A DNA stretch of 64,000 nt, taken from Kalmusia sp. IMI 367209 (lineage: Eukaryota; Ascomycota; Dothideomycetes; Pleosporales; Didymosphaeriaceae). This document shows positions 35,322 through 47,051 of the stretch, one piece after another (the first letter of the stretch is position 1; the number at the start of each line of letters is the position of its first letter). The position numbers were made by a program, and so were the translations under genes. The DNA lies in NCBI GenBank assembly GCA_027946365.1, contig JAPEUQ010000004.1, forward strand, positions 930,001 through 994,000, written 5' to 3'. The notes under the pieces were generated by a model. It did not search any database and was not told the origin of the DNA. It saw nothing but the letters and a program-made list of their open reading frames with translations.

Positions 35322-36386
35322 TCATGTAAGCTTCGACCGCGCAACAATTTGGACACCGTCGGCAACAGCCAACTTCCAATCCTCAAGCAAGTCGAAATCT
35401 CCCATAACACCATAATGATCCGTGACCCACTCCTCTTCCCCAGCGTCCTTCATCTCTTGCCTCTTCTCCTCTGCTATTTTGGCCCCAACGCCTATACGCT
35501 CGAAATTCTTCGGCACCACCGCGCCTGTGTACAATATCTTATCCATGCGACTACATCCGAACTTCTCACGTAGCGCCTGCGGGACCTGTTGCCCCCACGT
35601 ATACCCATCGTCACTGTCTTCTTGGCCACCAAGCTCAAGGTAGACATCGTGAAGATCGTTTTCAGTGTGCAGGGTGCGATCGAACGGTTGAATGGCGTTC
35701 AGGTCGCCGGCTAGAAGACTAGCAGAAACAGTAGTGTCATGCAAATACGGAGCAGCGGCTTTGAGCTGCAGCGGGCGGACCGGAGGATCCGCTACAAGAG
35801 ACTCGAGATGCGTGTTGCAAAGCCTTAGTACTTTACCCTTTGAGAGATTGAGGTCAACGAACAGGCCGTCACGGTCGAATTTGCTGATCCATGGCACGCG
35901 AAACACCTCGCTGATGCTCAGCCGACGGTCTACGAGTGTGTTGGTACCGTATAAAGGGCTTAGCCAATTCTTTTCGTCGAGGTCGGTGATGGAGAAGCGA
36001 TGTTGTATCCACGGCGTGTCGCGTATCTGCTGCATGTCTGATTGACTCATTTCTTGCAGGAACACGACTATAGGTATATCACTGCCTGTGCTATCAACTA
36101 AGTTGGATAGGTGGTCGAGCGCGGCGCTCATCCGCTCTTCCGCAAAGCCGATAAGCATGTCGATGTTCCATGATATCAGGCGGAGATTCTTTGGATTGAC
36201 AGGATGGCTAGGCGGGGCCTTGGGGAAAGAGGTAGAGGATGTGATCCAGGTAGAGCCATTGTGGTGATAATGGGGCTGAGGCTGAAGCTTGTAGAAGGAG
36301 TCTTGGAGCTTCTGGGCAGGGCCGGATGTTAGAGCTTTCTGGAGGGCTTCGAGAATGGCTTTGGGGGTTGTCTTCGAGACGCTCAT
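35322..36386 (-). CDS. Endonuclease/exonuclease/phosphatase-family protein, TDP2-like
   Basis: A metal-dependent phosphodiesterase of the EEP fold, closest in motif pattern to tyrosyl-DNA phosphodiesterase 2, which frees topoisomerase II from DNA 5' ends. It is a single exon of 354 aa from ATG 36386 (upstream in-frame codons lack an ATG). EEP motifs are in order: LRLISWNIDML (Asn), FLQEMSQ (metal Glu), CNTHLES (His), SLLAGDLNAI (Asp/Asn) and TDHYGVMGDF (catalytic His). All the expected catalytic residues are present. The N-terminal 80 residues are Ser/Pro-rich, without a ubiquitin-binding domain I can recognise. Related fungal EEP proteins may act on other phosphodiesters, so the DNA-repair role is inferred. 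The gene is divergent from ARP1. Confidence 0.85.
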   Translation of the reverse strand: MSVSKTTPKAILEALQKALTSGPAQKLQDSFYKLQPQPHYHHNGSTWITSSTSFPKAPPSHPVNPKNLRLISWNIDMLIGFAEERMSAALDHLSNLVDSTGSDIPIVVFLQEMSQSDMQQIRDTPWIQHRFSITDLDEKNWLSPLYGTNTLVDRRLSISEVFRVPWISKFDRDGLFVDLNLSKGKVLRLCNTHLESLVADPPVRPLQLKAAAPYLHDTTVSASLLAGDLNAIQPFDRTLHTENDLHDVYLELGGQEDSDDGYTWGQQVPQALREKFGCSRMDKILYTGAVVPKNFERIGVGAKIAEEKRQEMKDAGEEEWVTDHYGVMGDFDLLEDWKLAVADGVQIVARSKLT

Positions 36387-36865
36387 CTTTATGGCTAAGT
36401 TATATGAATGAGACAAAAAAACGTAGATGCGGTCAATGATGAACGATGGAATTTGGACATGGTGACTTGGGGAGCTGCTGACGCGGGGTAGTGATGATAC
36501 AGAAAGTGCGAGGATGCTCCCTTCTAAATAAGGTAAATCGACTCGAAGGAAGCTTGTGATCAAGGTGCAGGTAAAGGTGAAAGTACCAGGACTTCGGTCG
36601 TGAAAATTGTAAAGTTGTGATAGTTGCAGCGCATGCGGGAAGCCGAAATGCTTGCGTGGTCGGGGTTACACGTGACTGTGACAAGGGACCCCTGCCCAAT
36701 CTCGCGTCGTCAAGTTTCGCGACTCAACTGAACATCTCGAGCTTCGAGAGATATGCGCCACTCGCAATAGACTCACTCAGCTCGTCACGGCCGCTGTTAC
36801 TGAATTCACGTACATATTTCTACATCACCGGCTATTTTATAATACGACCGCACCAAGCCCTCGCA
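36387..36865. promoter_or_regulatory. Bidirectional promoter TDP2-like / ARP1
   Basis: A 479 bp gap between two divergent start codons. No clear TATA box; it must carry both leaders. Confidence 0.45.
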
Positions 36866-38189
36866 ATGGGCTCCCGACTCCACAATGCCCCCATTGTGCT
36901 CGACAATGGTAGCGGTACCATACGCGCGGGCTTCGCCGGTCAAGACTTGCCAAAATGCTTCTTCCCTTCATTTGTCGGCCGGCCGAAGCACATACGAACC
37001 ATGGCAGGCGCGTTGGAAGGCGACGTGTTCATAGGACCGCAGGCACAGCAGTATAGGGGTCTGTTCAAGATCAATTACCCGCTGGAGCACGGTATCGTCA
37101 CAGACTGGGACGACATGGAGAGAATATGGCAATATGTGTATACGGAAGAGTTGAAGACGGTTAGCGAAGATGTGAGTGCATCTCCCATAGCCATGATATG
37201 CGGTGTACTAGAAATCTACCTAGCTGCTAACCGCTTTGTGTACCTCTAGCACCCTGTGCTCCTCACAGAGCCACCGCTAAATCCTCGAGAAAACCGCGAT
37301 ACTGCCGCGCAAATACTGTTTGAGACATTCAACGTGCCTGCCCTCTATACCTCGGTTCAAGCCGTCCTCTCGCTATACGCATCAGGCAAGACAACTGGCA
37401 TTGTCCTAGACTCTGGAGATGGCGTGTCGCACGCGGTGCCTGTGTTCCAAGGTTTTGCCATACCCAACAGCATCAGACGAATCGATGTGGCGGGTCGAGA
37501 TGTCACGGAGCACCTACAACAGCTTCTACGGAAGAGTGGACGAGTGTTCCACACAAGCGCAGAGAAAGAGACGGTCAAGGACATCAAGGAAAAGGCGGGA
37601 TACGTCGCATTGGACCCGGCCAAGGAAGAGAAGGAGTGGTCCGGCGCTGCGCGGTCGGAGAATAAGAGCATCGAGTACACCTTGCCAGACGGGCAGAAGC
37701 TCAAGGTGAGCTCGATGGTGCAACATGTCGACATTCGCTGACAGTACTAGATTGGCGCGGAACGCTTTCGGGCCCCGGAGATTCTGTTCAACCCCGAGAT
37801 CATCGGCCTTGAGTACCCTGGCGTGCACCAGATTGTGGTCGAGGCGATTCACCGGACGGACATGGACCTCCGCAAAGCGCTCTATGGCAACATTGTGCTC
37901 TCCGGAGGCTCCACGTTGACGAAAGGCTTCGGTAACAGGCTGCTCCACGAAGTGCAACGGTTAGCGGTGAAGGACATGCGAATCAAAATCCTGGCTCCAC
38001 CTGAGCGAATATACACCACGTGGACCGGCGGCAGCATTCTGGCGGGCTTGAGCACATTCAAGAAGGTGAGCCATTTCTATTTCATCATGGGCTGGGTATA
38101 TGATGTAGAGCTGACACGGATTGCAGATGTGGGTCGAAAAGGATGAATGGCAGGAGAACCCAGACATCATCCACACCAAATTCGCATAG
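36866..38189 (+). CDS. ARP1: Actin-related protein 1 (centractin) of dynactin
   Basis: ARP1 forms the short filament of dynactin, the dynein activator needed for nuclear and endosome movement in hyphae. Four exons (36866-37171, 37250-37705, 37751-38065, 38127-38189) give 379 aa, the expected size. Actin-fold motifs are [15 protein letters not shown] (phosphate 1), [19 protein letters not shown] (phosphate 2), [17 protein letters not shown] and the [15 protein letters not shown] hinge with the last exon [19 protein letters not shown]. The region [19 protein letters not shown] replaces the DNase-loop part of actin and is typical for Arp1 rather than actin. All introns carry standard ends and fall in phase 0. 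Confidence 0.97.
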
Positions 38190-39798
38190 ACAACGCGTTG
38201 TGGCTTCGGAAGCAGCGATTTGCTCGCCTGCTTCTCCGCATGCCGGTCTCCCGCCTCCACATGGGACCCAAACGTTTGATCGGGACGGCTGCATGACGCT
38301 CGGGCGCGGTGTTAGTCATGGAATCGGATTCGCACTCCCGACGACCACACCAGCCTGCACTATTGGGACCCCGAGGGTCATTTGGATCTAAGGGGTCAGG
38401 CTGCTCCTGAGGCTAGCGGGGGTGTTTGACAGGTAGTTCATTTCCCCGCATTTTGTCGACCACACTTGCGGTTTCGTTCATGTTTCTGTTACTTAACTGT
38501 TCTCACGCAGCGAGTCTGCCGCAGCGTTTATTGCGTATAGAGTGAGGGAAGCAGGGAGGGTACGGTCGCGAGCGTTCGCAGTGCATGTATGGCGTTTTGT
38601 GCTCATCGGATACCCTATGATTTTTTTCCTCGACTATGACCACTACATTTGAAGCCGAGTGTGCGCTGGCAACGGCGGCGTGTGCACGAGTTGGCGTGCG
38701 GACCACGTAGACGGTGAAGAAAAGGAGTGGAGAATGCAAGCTCACGTCTGTGCGCCAAGGATCGTGAGTCTTGGATGCAAGGGCACCATGCCTGGTGACT
38801 TTTGGTGTTGCGGATTGAGTGATGTGTTGGAGTAATGGCGCCATGTCACACAGGCACGCGCCTGGCTGAGCGCATTCAATGGCAGGAGAGAAATGGCGGC
38901 TACAATTGTGCGGCAAACGAGTAGGGAGCAGACAGCCGCGTCATTTCATCGTGAGAGTGACATGGCTCTAGACTCGACGTCTGGTGACCTTCGGACTGGA
39001 AGCGAGACCGCGCCTCCGCCCCGAGCAGACCTCACGATGCTCGACGTCATGCGCTGGGGCTCGGATGCCGAGGGAAATTGCAGAGGGAAGAAGAGTCACC
39101 AGCTGGACATGCCGCCGTGTTCTACGGAGGCGGCGGAGATGCGGTTCCTGCAGCAAGACCCCGGGCTGCTCGTGCATATGCTGCAGTGCTACCCTCGACT
39201 ACGAAGAGCATCAAGGGAGAACAACAACACCAACAACAAACACAAAGACCCAGGCACGCCAGGGACGGCAGAAAATCCGGGGGCGGGTGCCAGGCACGGT
39301 GGCCAAAAAAAGATGAGTCGTGCGGCAGGAAAATTTGCGCTTCCAGGTCCACCGGTCCACTCCATGGCAGACTCAGCGCGGCCATCACGATCCATCACGA
39401 CTCTGACGCTGCAGATGGCGCCGCATGGCGAAATTGATGGTGCAAATTTTCAGGCGAGTTTTCTGGGGGTAACAGAAACGCGCGCCGACCAGTCGCGTCG
39501 CCGGGGGACAGTCAGGTGCGCTCGGGGGTTGCTCGCGCAAGCCGCACTATTACGCTATCGAATCGTGGCCAAGGCCCGCGCCGTGAGCACCGCAGCGAGC
39601 CTTTGTTCGCGCTTTCAGCACGCATGATCACCGTGCTGCCGTTAACTGCAAAGTGCAGCGCTGAGGCCGGCTCCGAGTGGAACGTGCTGCAGCGGATGAT
39701 GAATGAGTGCCCGCCATGAAAAATTCTTGGGCATGCTGGCTGGCCGGGCCTTTGCGCCTGGGGGGGAGCCACCGCCCTGGTTGCGGACTCGAGTCTTG
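38190..39798. other. Intergenic, GC-rich upstream region of DUF3602 gene
   Basis: About 1.6 kb. A 244-codon plus-strand frame (38893-39627) is overlapped by several frames of similar quality on both strands and has no domain, so it looks like a GC-rich artefact. Nothing else was identified. Confidence 0.45.
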
Positions 39799-39808
39799 TT
39801 ATATAAAG
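39799..39808 (+). promoter_or_regulatory. TATA box of DUF3602 gene
   Basis: TTATATAAAG lies 215 bp before ATG 40014. The leader is pyrimidine- and CA-rich, like highly expressed or stress-induced fungal genes. Confidence 0.55.
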
Positions 39809-40013
39809 GCCCCCTCCCCAAACACATCGTGAATCAGCAAGTCACACCACTGAAGTCTGCAAGACTCTTGTCACCTTCGAGTCTCCGTCATTAACACACC
39901 CTACCCATATCATCGCCACTCGACTCTTGAAGTCTTACCGGATACCACGCTAACCCATCTCGTCGCCACCACATACTTGCATACCAAACCAAAACAAACC
40001 ATCTTCAAACAAA

Positions 40014-40469
40014 ATGGTCTCCATCTACGAGCCTCACCCGTCCGTTCCCGCCTCCAACGCTTTCTACGCCGGCCGTGGAGGAGCAGGAAACGTCACTCGC
40101 GTCAACCCCAAGAACATCACTGCCGCCGCCGACGCCTCAGGCCCAGCATCCCGCATCAAGCTCAGCCCGCCTCCCTCCAATGCCCTCTTCTCCAGCGGCC
40201 GCGGCGGCGCTGGTAACATCCACCGCGAGAAGGAGCGAGCCATGTTCTCTTTCGACGAGGAGCTTGCACAGCAGGAGCGTCTCCGGGAACACGCCGCCCC
40301 CGTCTACCACATCGGCCGCGGTGGCGCCGGCAACCTCGTCGAGGAGCGTCAAAAGACGTCTCGTCAGAACTCTGCCTCTTCGACCTTGAGCTCCGACTCA
40401 GACCGCCGCGTCAGGGGCAGCATCGAGGGCGCCTGGCACAAGATGTCGAGGCAGTTTTCTCGCAATTAG
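40014..40469 (+). CDS. DUF3602-family protein with three GRGGAGN repeats
   Basis: A small basic protein of 151 aa of the fungal DUF3602 family, function unknown. The family hallmark occurs three times: AGRGGAGNVTR (about residue 22), SGRGGAGNIHR (about 62) and IGRGGAGNLVE (about 99). Between them lie Pro/Ser-rich and charged linkers. The Ser-rich C-terminus has SSTLSSDSDRRVRG. There is no signal peptide or membrane segment. It is a single exon with a strong TATA box upstream. The long AC/CT-rich 3' region to about 40980 probably includes its untranslated tail. Such proteins are often abundant and stress-related in expression data, but this is not shown by the sequence. Confidence 0.9.
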   Translation: MVSIYEPHPSVPASNAFYAGRGGAGNVTRVNPKNITAAADASGPASRIKLSPPPSNALFSSGRGGAGNIHREKERAMFSFDEELAQQERLREHAAPVYHIGRGGAGNLVEERQKTSRQNSASSTLSSDSDRRVRGSIEGAWHKMSRQFSRN

Positions 40470-41930
40470 AGAAGACGCCCTCTATGCTTTCCTCTTCTAC
40501 TTGGACTTTTTCAGCATCTTTTACTATGGATTTTCATCACGGCAACGGGAGTCGTCATTGGAAGAGAGCTGGTTCTGATTCTCTCTCTCCACAGCATTTA
40601 CGAGCAAGGCGTTCGGAGTTTCTCCAACAACAACATCACCACTTATTATATCACGATCAACCACCAAAAAGTTCTTTGTTTTTGTTTTCTTCAGTATTCA
40701 AACAACCATCGAGGAGTTTTTCGGGGCCACCCCCTAGGGAATCAAAAAAGTCCTTTGATTGATACCCGGTCGGGATGACCAGCGAGCTCTATCCTCGGGA
40801 GAGGGCGGGCCTAGCAGCACAAAAAACAAACAATTGCTTGCAAATCACCAACCAACAACAACGTCTTTTTCACTTCCACAACCAGCGGCGAAGGATATAC
40901 CCCCAGGTGCCGGTGAGGGCGAGGACCGCGTGTCCGCACTATTTTAACGATTTCGACAATGTATTTCATACTTAAGGAGTGAATTGGGGAGGGCTATCTA
41001 TCTATCTATCTATCCATCTATCTGTCTGGAGGCTTTTTCTAGACGATGAATGAACACATTCTTCTCACCGTTCAAAATCAATCCCTCTGCATTCCGTGAA
41101 GTCAAAACAAGATCCCAAACAAACTCCTTGCGTGAACCCTTGACCTCACCGAGACCGACCCCCTCTACGCTACGCCTACTACCCCGCAGCCGCTTTCCCC
41201 CCCTACTGGTAGAAGCTTTCTTCACTTTGTCACGTCCCCTCCTTGGCTTTACGGCTGCACACCCGTAGTCTGACTTCGTCCTTTCTACACCGGCCGGGTG
41301 CTACACCGACATTGCATGCAAGCCAGCCGCTATACCGGACTCGTAGGCCCTTGGCTTGGCGGGCTGCACGTATGTGTGTGTACGTCTGGATCTAGCGCCA
41401 AGGAGAGATCGCGCGGTAAAAAAGCGCGCCAAGGTGGACTTTGTCGATCGCCGTGGCGCTACGAGGCATGTGTGGCGCTGGGCCCCCTCCGTCGGAAATC
41501 TCTGAGCGCGCGTGAGGAGGGAGGGATGTGTGTTCTGGGTTTGCGTTTGGGTTTTTGAGTTCGGTGGGGATAGGGTGGGGATGGTTGATGTGTGACGTTG
41601 ATGCTAAGAATAGGTGCAGGGATTTTTTTTTTTTCTTTCTGATTTTGCAATTTGTGGGTTTTTTTTATACTGATGATGACTCTGTTTTGTGATGGAAGCT
41701 GCCGTTGTGCAAGAGTGCTCGTGCAAGTGCAGAGTAGCAGTATTACAATAGTATTATACACAGCCATGGTGTAAGTGAAGTAAACGAAGCTCAGCTTCGA
41801 GCTCCTCGTAGTATAATGAGATGAGGGGCGTCCAGTCTAGTCTATTCTACTTGGCGAAACAGTCTGGAAGCGGGATGGCAGTGGAGAGAGAGCTCTACTG
41901 GCAAATTTTGTAAAGGAAAAGTCTTTCAGT
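40470..41930. other. Intergenic between DUF3602 and DHA2 genes
   Basis: About 1.5 kb of 3' flanks of two convergent genes. It contains a tetranucleotide microsatellite (listed) and a T-rich run at about 41623-41640. No supportable gene. Confidence 0.5.
40994..41026 (+). repeat. CTAT microsatellite
   Basis: CTAT/CTATC units are repeated about eight times, with two interruptions (CCAT, CTGT). Likely length-polymorphic between strains. Confidence 0.9.
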
Positions 41931-43761
41931 CTACGCGGCACCAGGACTCAGCTCCTTCCCCTTGACGTTGACCCATTCGATGCCCAACGCGAGGAACGTC
42001 GCCAGCGCAGAGATAGCTGCGCCTAGGTAAAACGGATCCAACAGAGCTCTGTTGTAGCTCAGGAGGACGCCGTGCAGCTGTTCTGGCGTCACCGCCAGGT
42101 GCAATCGTGCGGTGCCCGCGGCCAGCAGCGCGCCGACGTTCGCATCGGGCGCGTTCTTGGCTAGCTGCTTGAGGAGCTGCTCGTTGAAGATGGTCTGCGA
42201 CAGGGCGACGAAGAAGGCGCTGCCGAACATTTGGAAGAAGGTCACGATGGCGATGCCGACGGGGGTGTCGGTCGCGCTCAAGACGGCCTGGATTGCGACG
42301 AGGGGGCTGGTGACGAAGAAGCCGGAGCCGAGCCCAAAGATGACTTGGTAGCCGATCCAGTACGGGCTTCCCGTGTCGATGGTGAAGGTGGTGAATAGGC
42401 CGGCACCGATGGCGAGCAGGATCGTTCCGATGATGATGAAAGGATTGTAGTAGCCGAGCATGGTGATGAGGGCGCCAGCTCTAAAGAGATGGTCAGTCTG
42501 TGAAAGGACGGGCTTGCATCTTGCGGAAACTTACGTGACTGATGCGATGACCTGGGCGATCATAGCAGGGAGCAGATTGACGCCTGATTGCATGGGGGAA
42601 ACCCCCTTGATGGCCTGGAACCATTCCGGCATCCACGTTCCCAGCATGACCATGGTCCCCATGCTGCACATAGCACAGAGGCATGACCAGAAGACCGAGC
42701 GTTGCAGAAACACTGGAGGTGGGATCATAGCCTCTTTGCCCTTGTGCCATTGCCATGCTCCGAACACGACTACGAGAAGAGCTCCGCCGACGAGGAGTCC
42801 GATGATGCGGCCTGAGTTCCATGGGTATGTCAAACCACCCCATTGTAGCGCCATCAGGAGCATGATGACGGCTGGTATGAATAAGGCTGCTCCGATGAGA
42901 TCCAGTCGTGCAATCCGGTCTTTGATTGGGTTCAGCTCTGCCTTGCGAGTGGGCGGGTTGACTAAGAGGTAGGGGTCAGCGCAAGCCTCAGAAGCACGAG
43001 ATGACCGGGGACTACTCACAAAAGAGCACCAACACGCACGCCGTCGCAGCTCCAATTGGCAAGTTGACGTAGAAGACCCAACGCCACGATACGTGCTGTG
43101 TGAAAGCTCCACCGATGAGCGGCCCAACCACGACGGCCAGCCCGAACATCGACATGATGATTCCAGTGTACATGGCTCGTAGGCGGACATTCACGGCGAC
43201 GGCAAGGATCGAAAGGGTGCCGCTCATCAGACCAGCAGCACCCATCCCTGCGATCGCACGACCGACAATGAGCATAGTCGAAGAAGTCGCTGCTCCAGAG
43301 ATGGCCGAGCCGATTTCGAAGAGAAGGAGGAAGGCCATGAATGTCCACTGGCAGCTGTTAGTCGTTTGTCAGAGCAAGATCGGTTTCGAGCCTACCTTGA
43401 GAGAGAAGTTGGAATATAGCTTTCCAGAGAGCGGTTGGAGAGAGCATAATGTGAGGAGGTATGCGCTCACGTACCACCCAATATCTGCTGTGGAGTGGAA
43501 CTTTTCCGTGATCTCAGGTATCGCTACGGTTATGATGGCCATGTCCAACGCCATCAGAAAGCATGCCAAACCGAGTCCTAGGATGAGGAGGTAGAGTTTG
43601 GCCCCAGACATGAAGTGTTCCTCATCTTCTTCGATGGTCTCGGCTGGGCTGTCCTTGGAGAGTTCGGCTGATGTATCATCGCGCAGCTCGAGATCTTTTT
43701 CTTGCGGTGTTTCGAGACCTTTCTCTGGCGATGCGAGTTGTTCTTTTGCTGAAGCGTCCAT
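41931..43761 (-). CDS. DHA2 (14-TMS) MFS drug-efflux transporter
   Basis: A plasma-membrane proton antiporter of the drug:H+ antiporter 2 group. Exons 43761-43396, 43347-43020, 42961-42535 and 42480-41931 (introns 48, 58, 54 nt) join in phase to 556 aa, the usual size. The N-terminal 50 residues are acidic and cytosolic. Helix 1 carries FLMALDMAIITVAIPEI. The family motif around helix 5 and D2 is PLIGGAFTQHVSWRWVFYVN followed by LPIGA. Fourteen hydrophobic segments can be counted. The long loop VTPEQLHGVLLSYNRALLD before the last helix is usual for fungal DHA2 toxin or azole exporters. The gene is divergent, across 754 bp, from a Zn2Cys6 regulator, a common arrangement for inducible efflux systems. 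The substrate is unknown. Confidence 0.94.
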
Positions 43762-44515
43762 GGTGAAAGACTAACAAATTAATGATATGTAAAAAAAGTG
43801 AAATGAGCTGAAGGCACTCGAGATCAGAGTGATAATTCCGCTAGCCTGCCTCCTACAGGGCTCCTACGGTATATGTATTAAGCTGAGATATTTCCCCCGC
43901 GACACTTCGTCCGATGGGCAGACAGACAGCCAGATCTCGCGAGGGGGAAGGTCCATCACCGCAGGAGCATGCCGTCTTTCGCAAGGAGCAATAGGCTCAC
44001 TGGTCTCGCCTTACCACTCATTCTAACGACGTTGTTTGATTGGTCTAGATCCTGGTCAATTATGGTACTAAGCGTTTCCTGGCAAGCTTTCCCTCATGTC
44101 GTTTATTTCTGCGAGAAATTCACGGAGCCAGCGTTAAAGCCCGAGTACTCGAGCGGTGGTTTTGCGCCGTGCGCCGTGGTTGGAACGGGAGCGGGGGCTG
44201 ACATCGCGCCTACCGCCGTCGGGTTTGGTTGCGATTTATTTCGCCGCTCCCTGCCGCGTCTGTGCTTCTTCCTTCATCACTGCACATCACTCGTCAGCAC
44301 CGTCTCATCGCTTCGACATTTCAATTCGCCTTTCCCGTCGGCAGAAATGCCACTCTCCTTTTGATGGCATTGTTTTGCTCCTTTGGATTTTCCTGCTTAG
44401 ACATCAATCTGAAGATACCCTTGCAATCCTGCGGATGAATTAGCCTTGGAGACCATACGACTTGATTAGCAATCTTTATTCCCTACTTGATGCTGGCGAT
44501 CGCGTTGGATCTGAA
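43762..44515. promoter_or_regulatory. Shared promoter region of DHA2 transporter and Zn2Cys6 factor
   Basis: A 754 bp divergent region. Several CGG/CCG triplets, the half-sites read by Zn2Cys6 proteins, cluster near 44150-44250 (for example CGGTGGTTTTGCGCCG at about 44154). This is suggestive only, since such triplets are frequent in GC-rich DNA. Confidence 0.35.
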
Positions 44516-47051
44516 ATGTCTTTAGAAGATGCGAAGAAGCGGAAAGCCTGCCAGTCATGCACGAAAGCCAAGGCCAAATGTTCCCCTTTCGAGGACAGGC
44601 TCGATGTATGCTATCGATGTCAGAGGCTGAAGAAAGAATGTGTATTTGATGAAACAGTGAGGAAGAGGGGTCCTAAGAATCGATCGTAAGTGTACTCATC
44701 ACACCGAATATGCATAGTATCCAGAGCCCTCTGTAATGAAGCTATATACTGACTCATGATTGAGCCGCGTGAAGCAACTTGAACAACGTGTGGATACCCT
44801 GATCGACCTATTGGCGAACGGCCAGGCTTCCAATGTTAGCCAAGCTACAGCGACTAATGCCCATGTTGGTGCATCTACCAATGATACGGAAGTTGCACTT
44901 GTGACCCCTGCTGAGAGCACCAATGCCTCTGAAAGGCAATCTCAAAACTCCGAGCCTTATGTTACGCCCGCAGGGACCCCGGTGAGTATAATCACTTTTC
45001 TTTCTCGCCATCAGGGTCTCCATTTTACGTACCAGTCATCCTGATATAAGACTACGTTATCGTTTCTGCAGGATTATTTACTAAATCAGCTAGGAGATTC
45101 CTTTTTCCCGAGAAGATACTCTGTTTATAGTGGAACATTATACGCCTTATGATCCAGTAGACGCTGGCCTTCTGGAAGAGTACACAGCCGAGTCGCTCAT
45201 ACGAGAATATAGAGACTCATGCGCATCCTCTTTCCCGTTCGTTATTGTCCCACAATCTGCTAATGCCAAAGTGCTCCGTCGGCACCAGCCCTTCCTCTTC
45301 CATGCTATTCTCACTGCAAGCTGTCATAGAAATGCTGCTTTACAATCATCGCTTGCAGCTGCGTTCAAGGAGCAAATAGCGTCTCGTGTTATAATGCATT
45401 CACACAAAAGTCTAGAGTTATTACAAGGAATTCTTCTGTACACAGCCTGGTACGTGAACATGGTCATAATCTTGATTATCTTTCTCAAAGGTAACGATAT
45501 TGCAGGTATCACTCCTATTACGATCCAGTCAAACAGCAGCTAGCAACCATGATCCAACTATGCGTGGCCATGGTTCAGGATCTTGGACTGTCTAAGAATC
45601 CTCAGGACATGAAAAAGAAATTAGCTTTGGGCGAGAGCGGGGGTATCGCATACACCACGCGGGCACTTGCTGAGAAACGAGCATTTCTAGGCACTTTCTA
45701 TCTGACTGCCTGGTAAGTAAAGCCCTCTGCAAATCTAATATGGTACCAAAGAATGGGCTCGAAGGAGCAGTGGACCAAAGCCTTGCCTTCCACATCCTGT
45801 TTGTGCCGTATATTTGATTCAAACTGGACTAATCAGTGAACAGCTTTTCGCAGGCGTGGCGCAAACGTGCAACACTAAGTCATACACAATATATGACCCA
45901 ATGCTGCCAACATCTAGCAGATTGCCACGAATATTCGACAGACTCTCTCATCACTCCAATGATACAGCTCAGTGCACTGCTGTGCAGAGTCAATAACTAT
46001 TTTTCCTACGATGACATCGAGAATGCTGAAGTCAAAGGAGAATCACTACTGCAGCTGTCCGCTACCAACTTCGAAAGTGAGTTGGCACGCCTCGCTGAAT
46101 CCATTCCTCCGGCTATCAAGGAGAGTAACCGTAAGTCACCTATAATTTTTCTAGACGAGTATAGTCTCTCTAACGCCATCAGCGTCTCTACGGCTTCAAC
46201 TTGGCCTCCTTGACATCTGGGTCCACGAATGTGCAGTTCATAGCTCGCTCTGGAACCCCTCGCCTAAGAATTCAGCCGTTCCGATTTCGGCAACTAGACT
46301 GAAGGTCTTATGTCGCTGTCTGGATGCCATGAAGTCTTACGTCAACACCATCTTATCTGTTCCCAAAACTTCGCTCCATCATCTTGCATTTCCAACATGG
46401 TCCGGATGGTGCTATGCCACTATAATCGCTTGCAAGCTGGTGTTTCTGGAAGACAATGAGCGGGATGAACAGACTGAAATCACCCCGACTTTTGCCGAGG
46501 TCACACGCTTGGTTATGGATAAATCGTTGTTCGCAGAACCTCGACCATGCTCACTGCCCACAGAGCCGATGTCGTCCACCTGGAACCCGATTTCGGTGGC
46601 GAAAGAAGCTGGAGTGTTGACACTGTTCCATCAAATGTACGACAAGATGAAGTACACGCTTCCAGAAGATCCAGACGCATGGGAGGGTGACCACTGCAGC
46701 ATCGACCCACTTTCCAGAATCGCTTATTTCCAGCGAAATCTTCTTTGCAGCTTCACAAACCGACTGAATGAGCACATCACAAAGATTACAAACTCAGGAA
46801 AGACTGTCGAATCGGCTAATGATGCGAATACTGGATCGGTTGCTCGACGAGAGAACTGGGTTGCGCCACAACCGGAGTATGCGCGCGAAAGGCTCCAACG
46901 GGCTCCCATACCCCTTATGCAGAACTTGCATTTCAACTCGATGAATTTCGACAGTATAGCGCCAATGGAAAATCTGATGCCGCAGGAAGGGTCATTTTCT
47001 GACTGGTTGTGGAACACAGCCATGGACGACTTCACTATGCCACCGCTGTGA
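44516..47051 (+). CDS. Zn2Cys6 fungal transcription factor
   Basis: A binuclear-zinc-cluster regulator, 701 aa from six exons: 44516-44685, 44765-44981, 45094-45449, 45506-45712, 45844-46130 and 46183-47051. The zinc cluster has six Cys: CQSCTKAKAKC, then CYRCQRLKKEC with a nine-residue linker (residues 12-43). It is followed by basic KRGPKNRS and a short coiled coil RVKQLEQRVDTLIDLL. The middle homology region is seen from about residue 130 (HYTPYDPVDAG, ILTASCH, LQGILLYTAW, YYDPVKQQLATMIQLCVAM). The C-terminus is Met/Phe/Asp-rich (PQEGSFSDWLWNTAMDDF), like an activation domain. Intron 1 uses a GAG acceptor (44762-44764) just after a TACTGAC branch; intron 2 skips an upstream CAG for TAG at 45091-45093. 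Both are needed to keep the frame. It is divergent from the DHA2 transporter, its likely target. Confidence 0.9.

Noticed and set aside
38893..39627. 244-codon plus-strand open frame
   Set aside because: GC-rich; equal-quality frames overlap it on both strands; no domain, no intron signals, low-complexity Arg/Pro/Ala composition.
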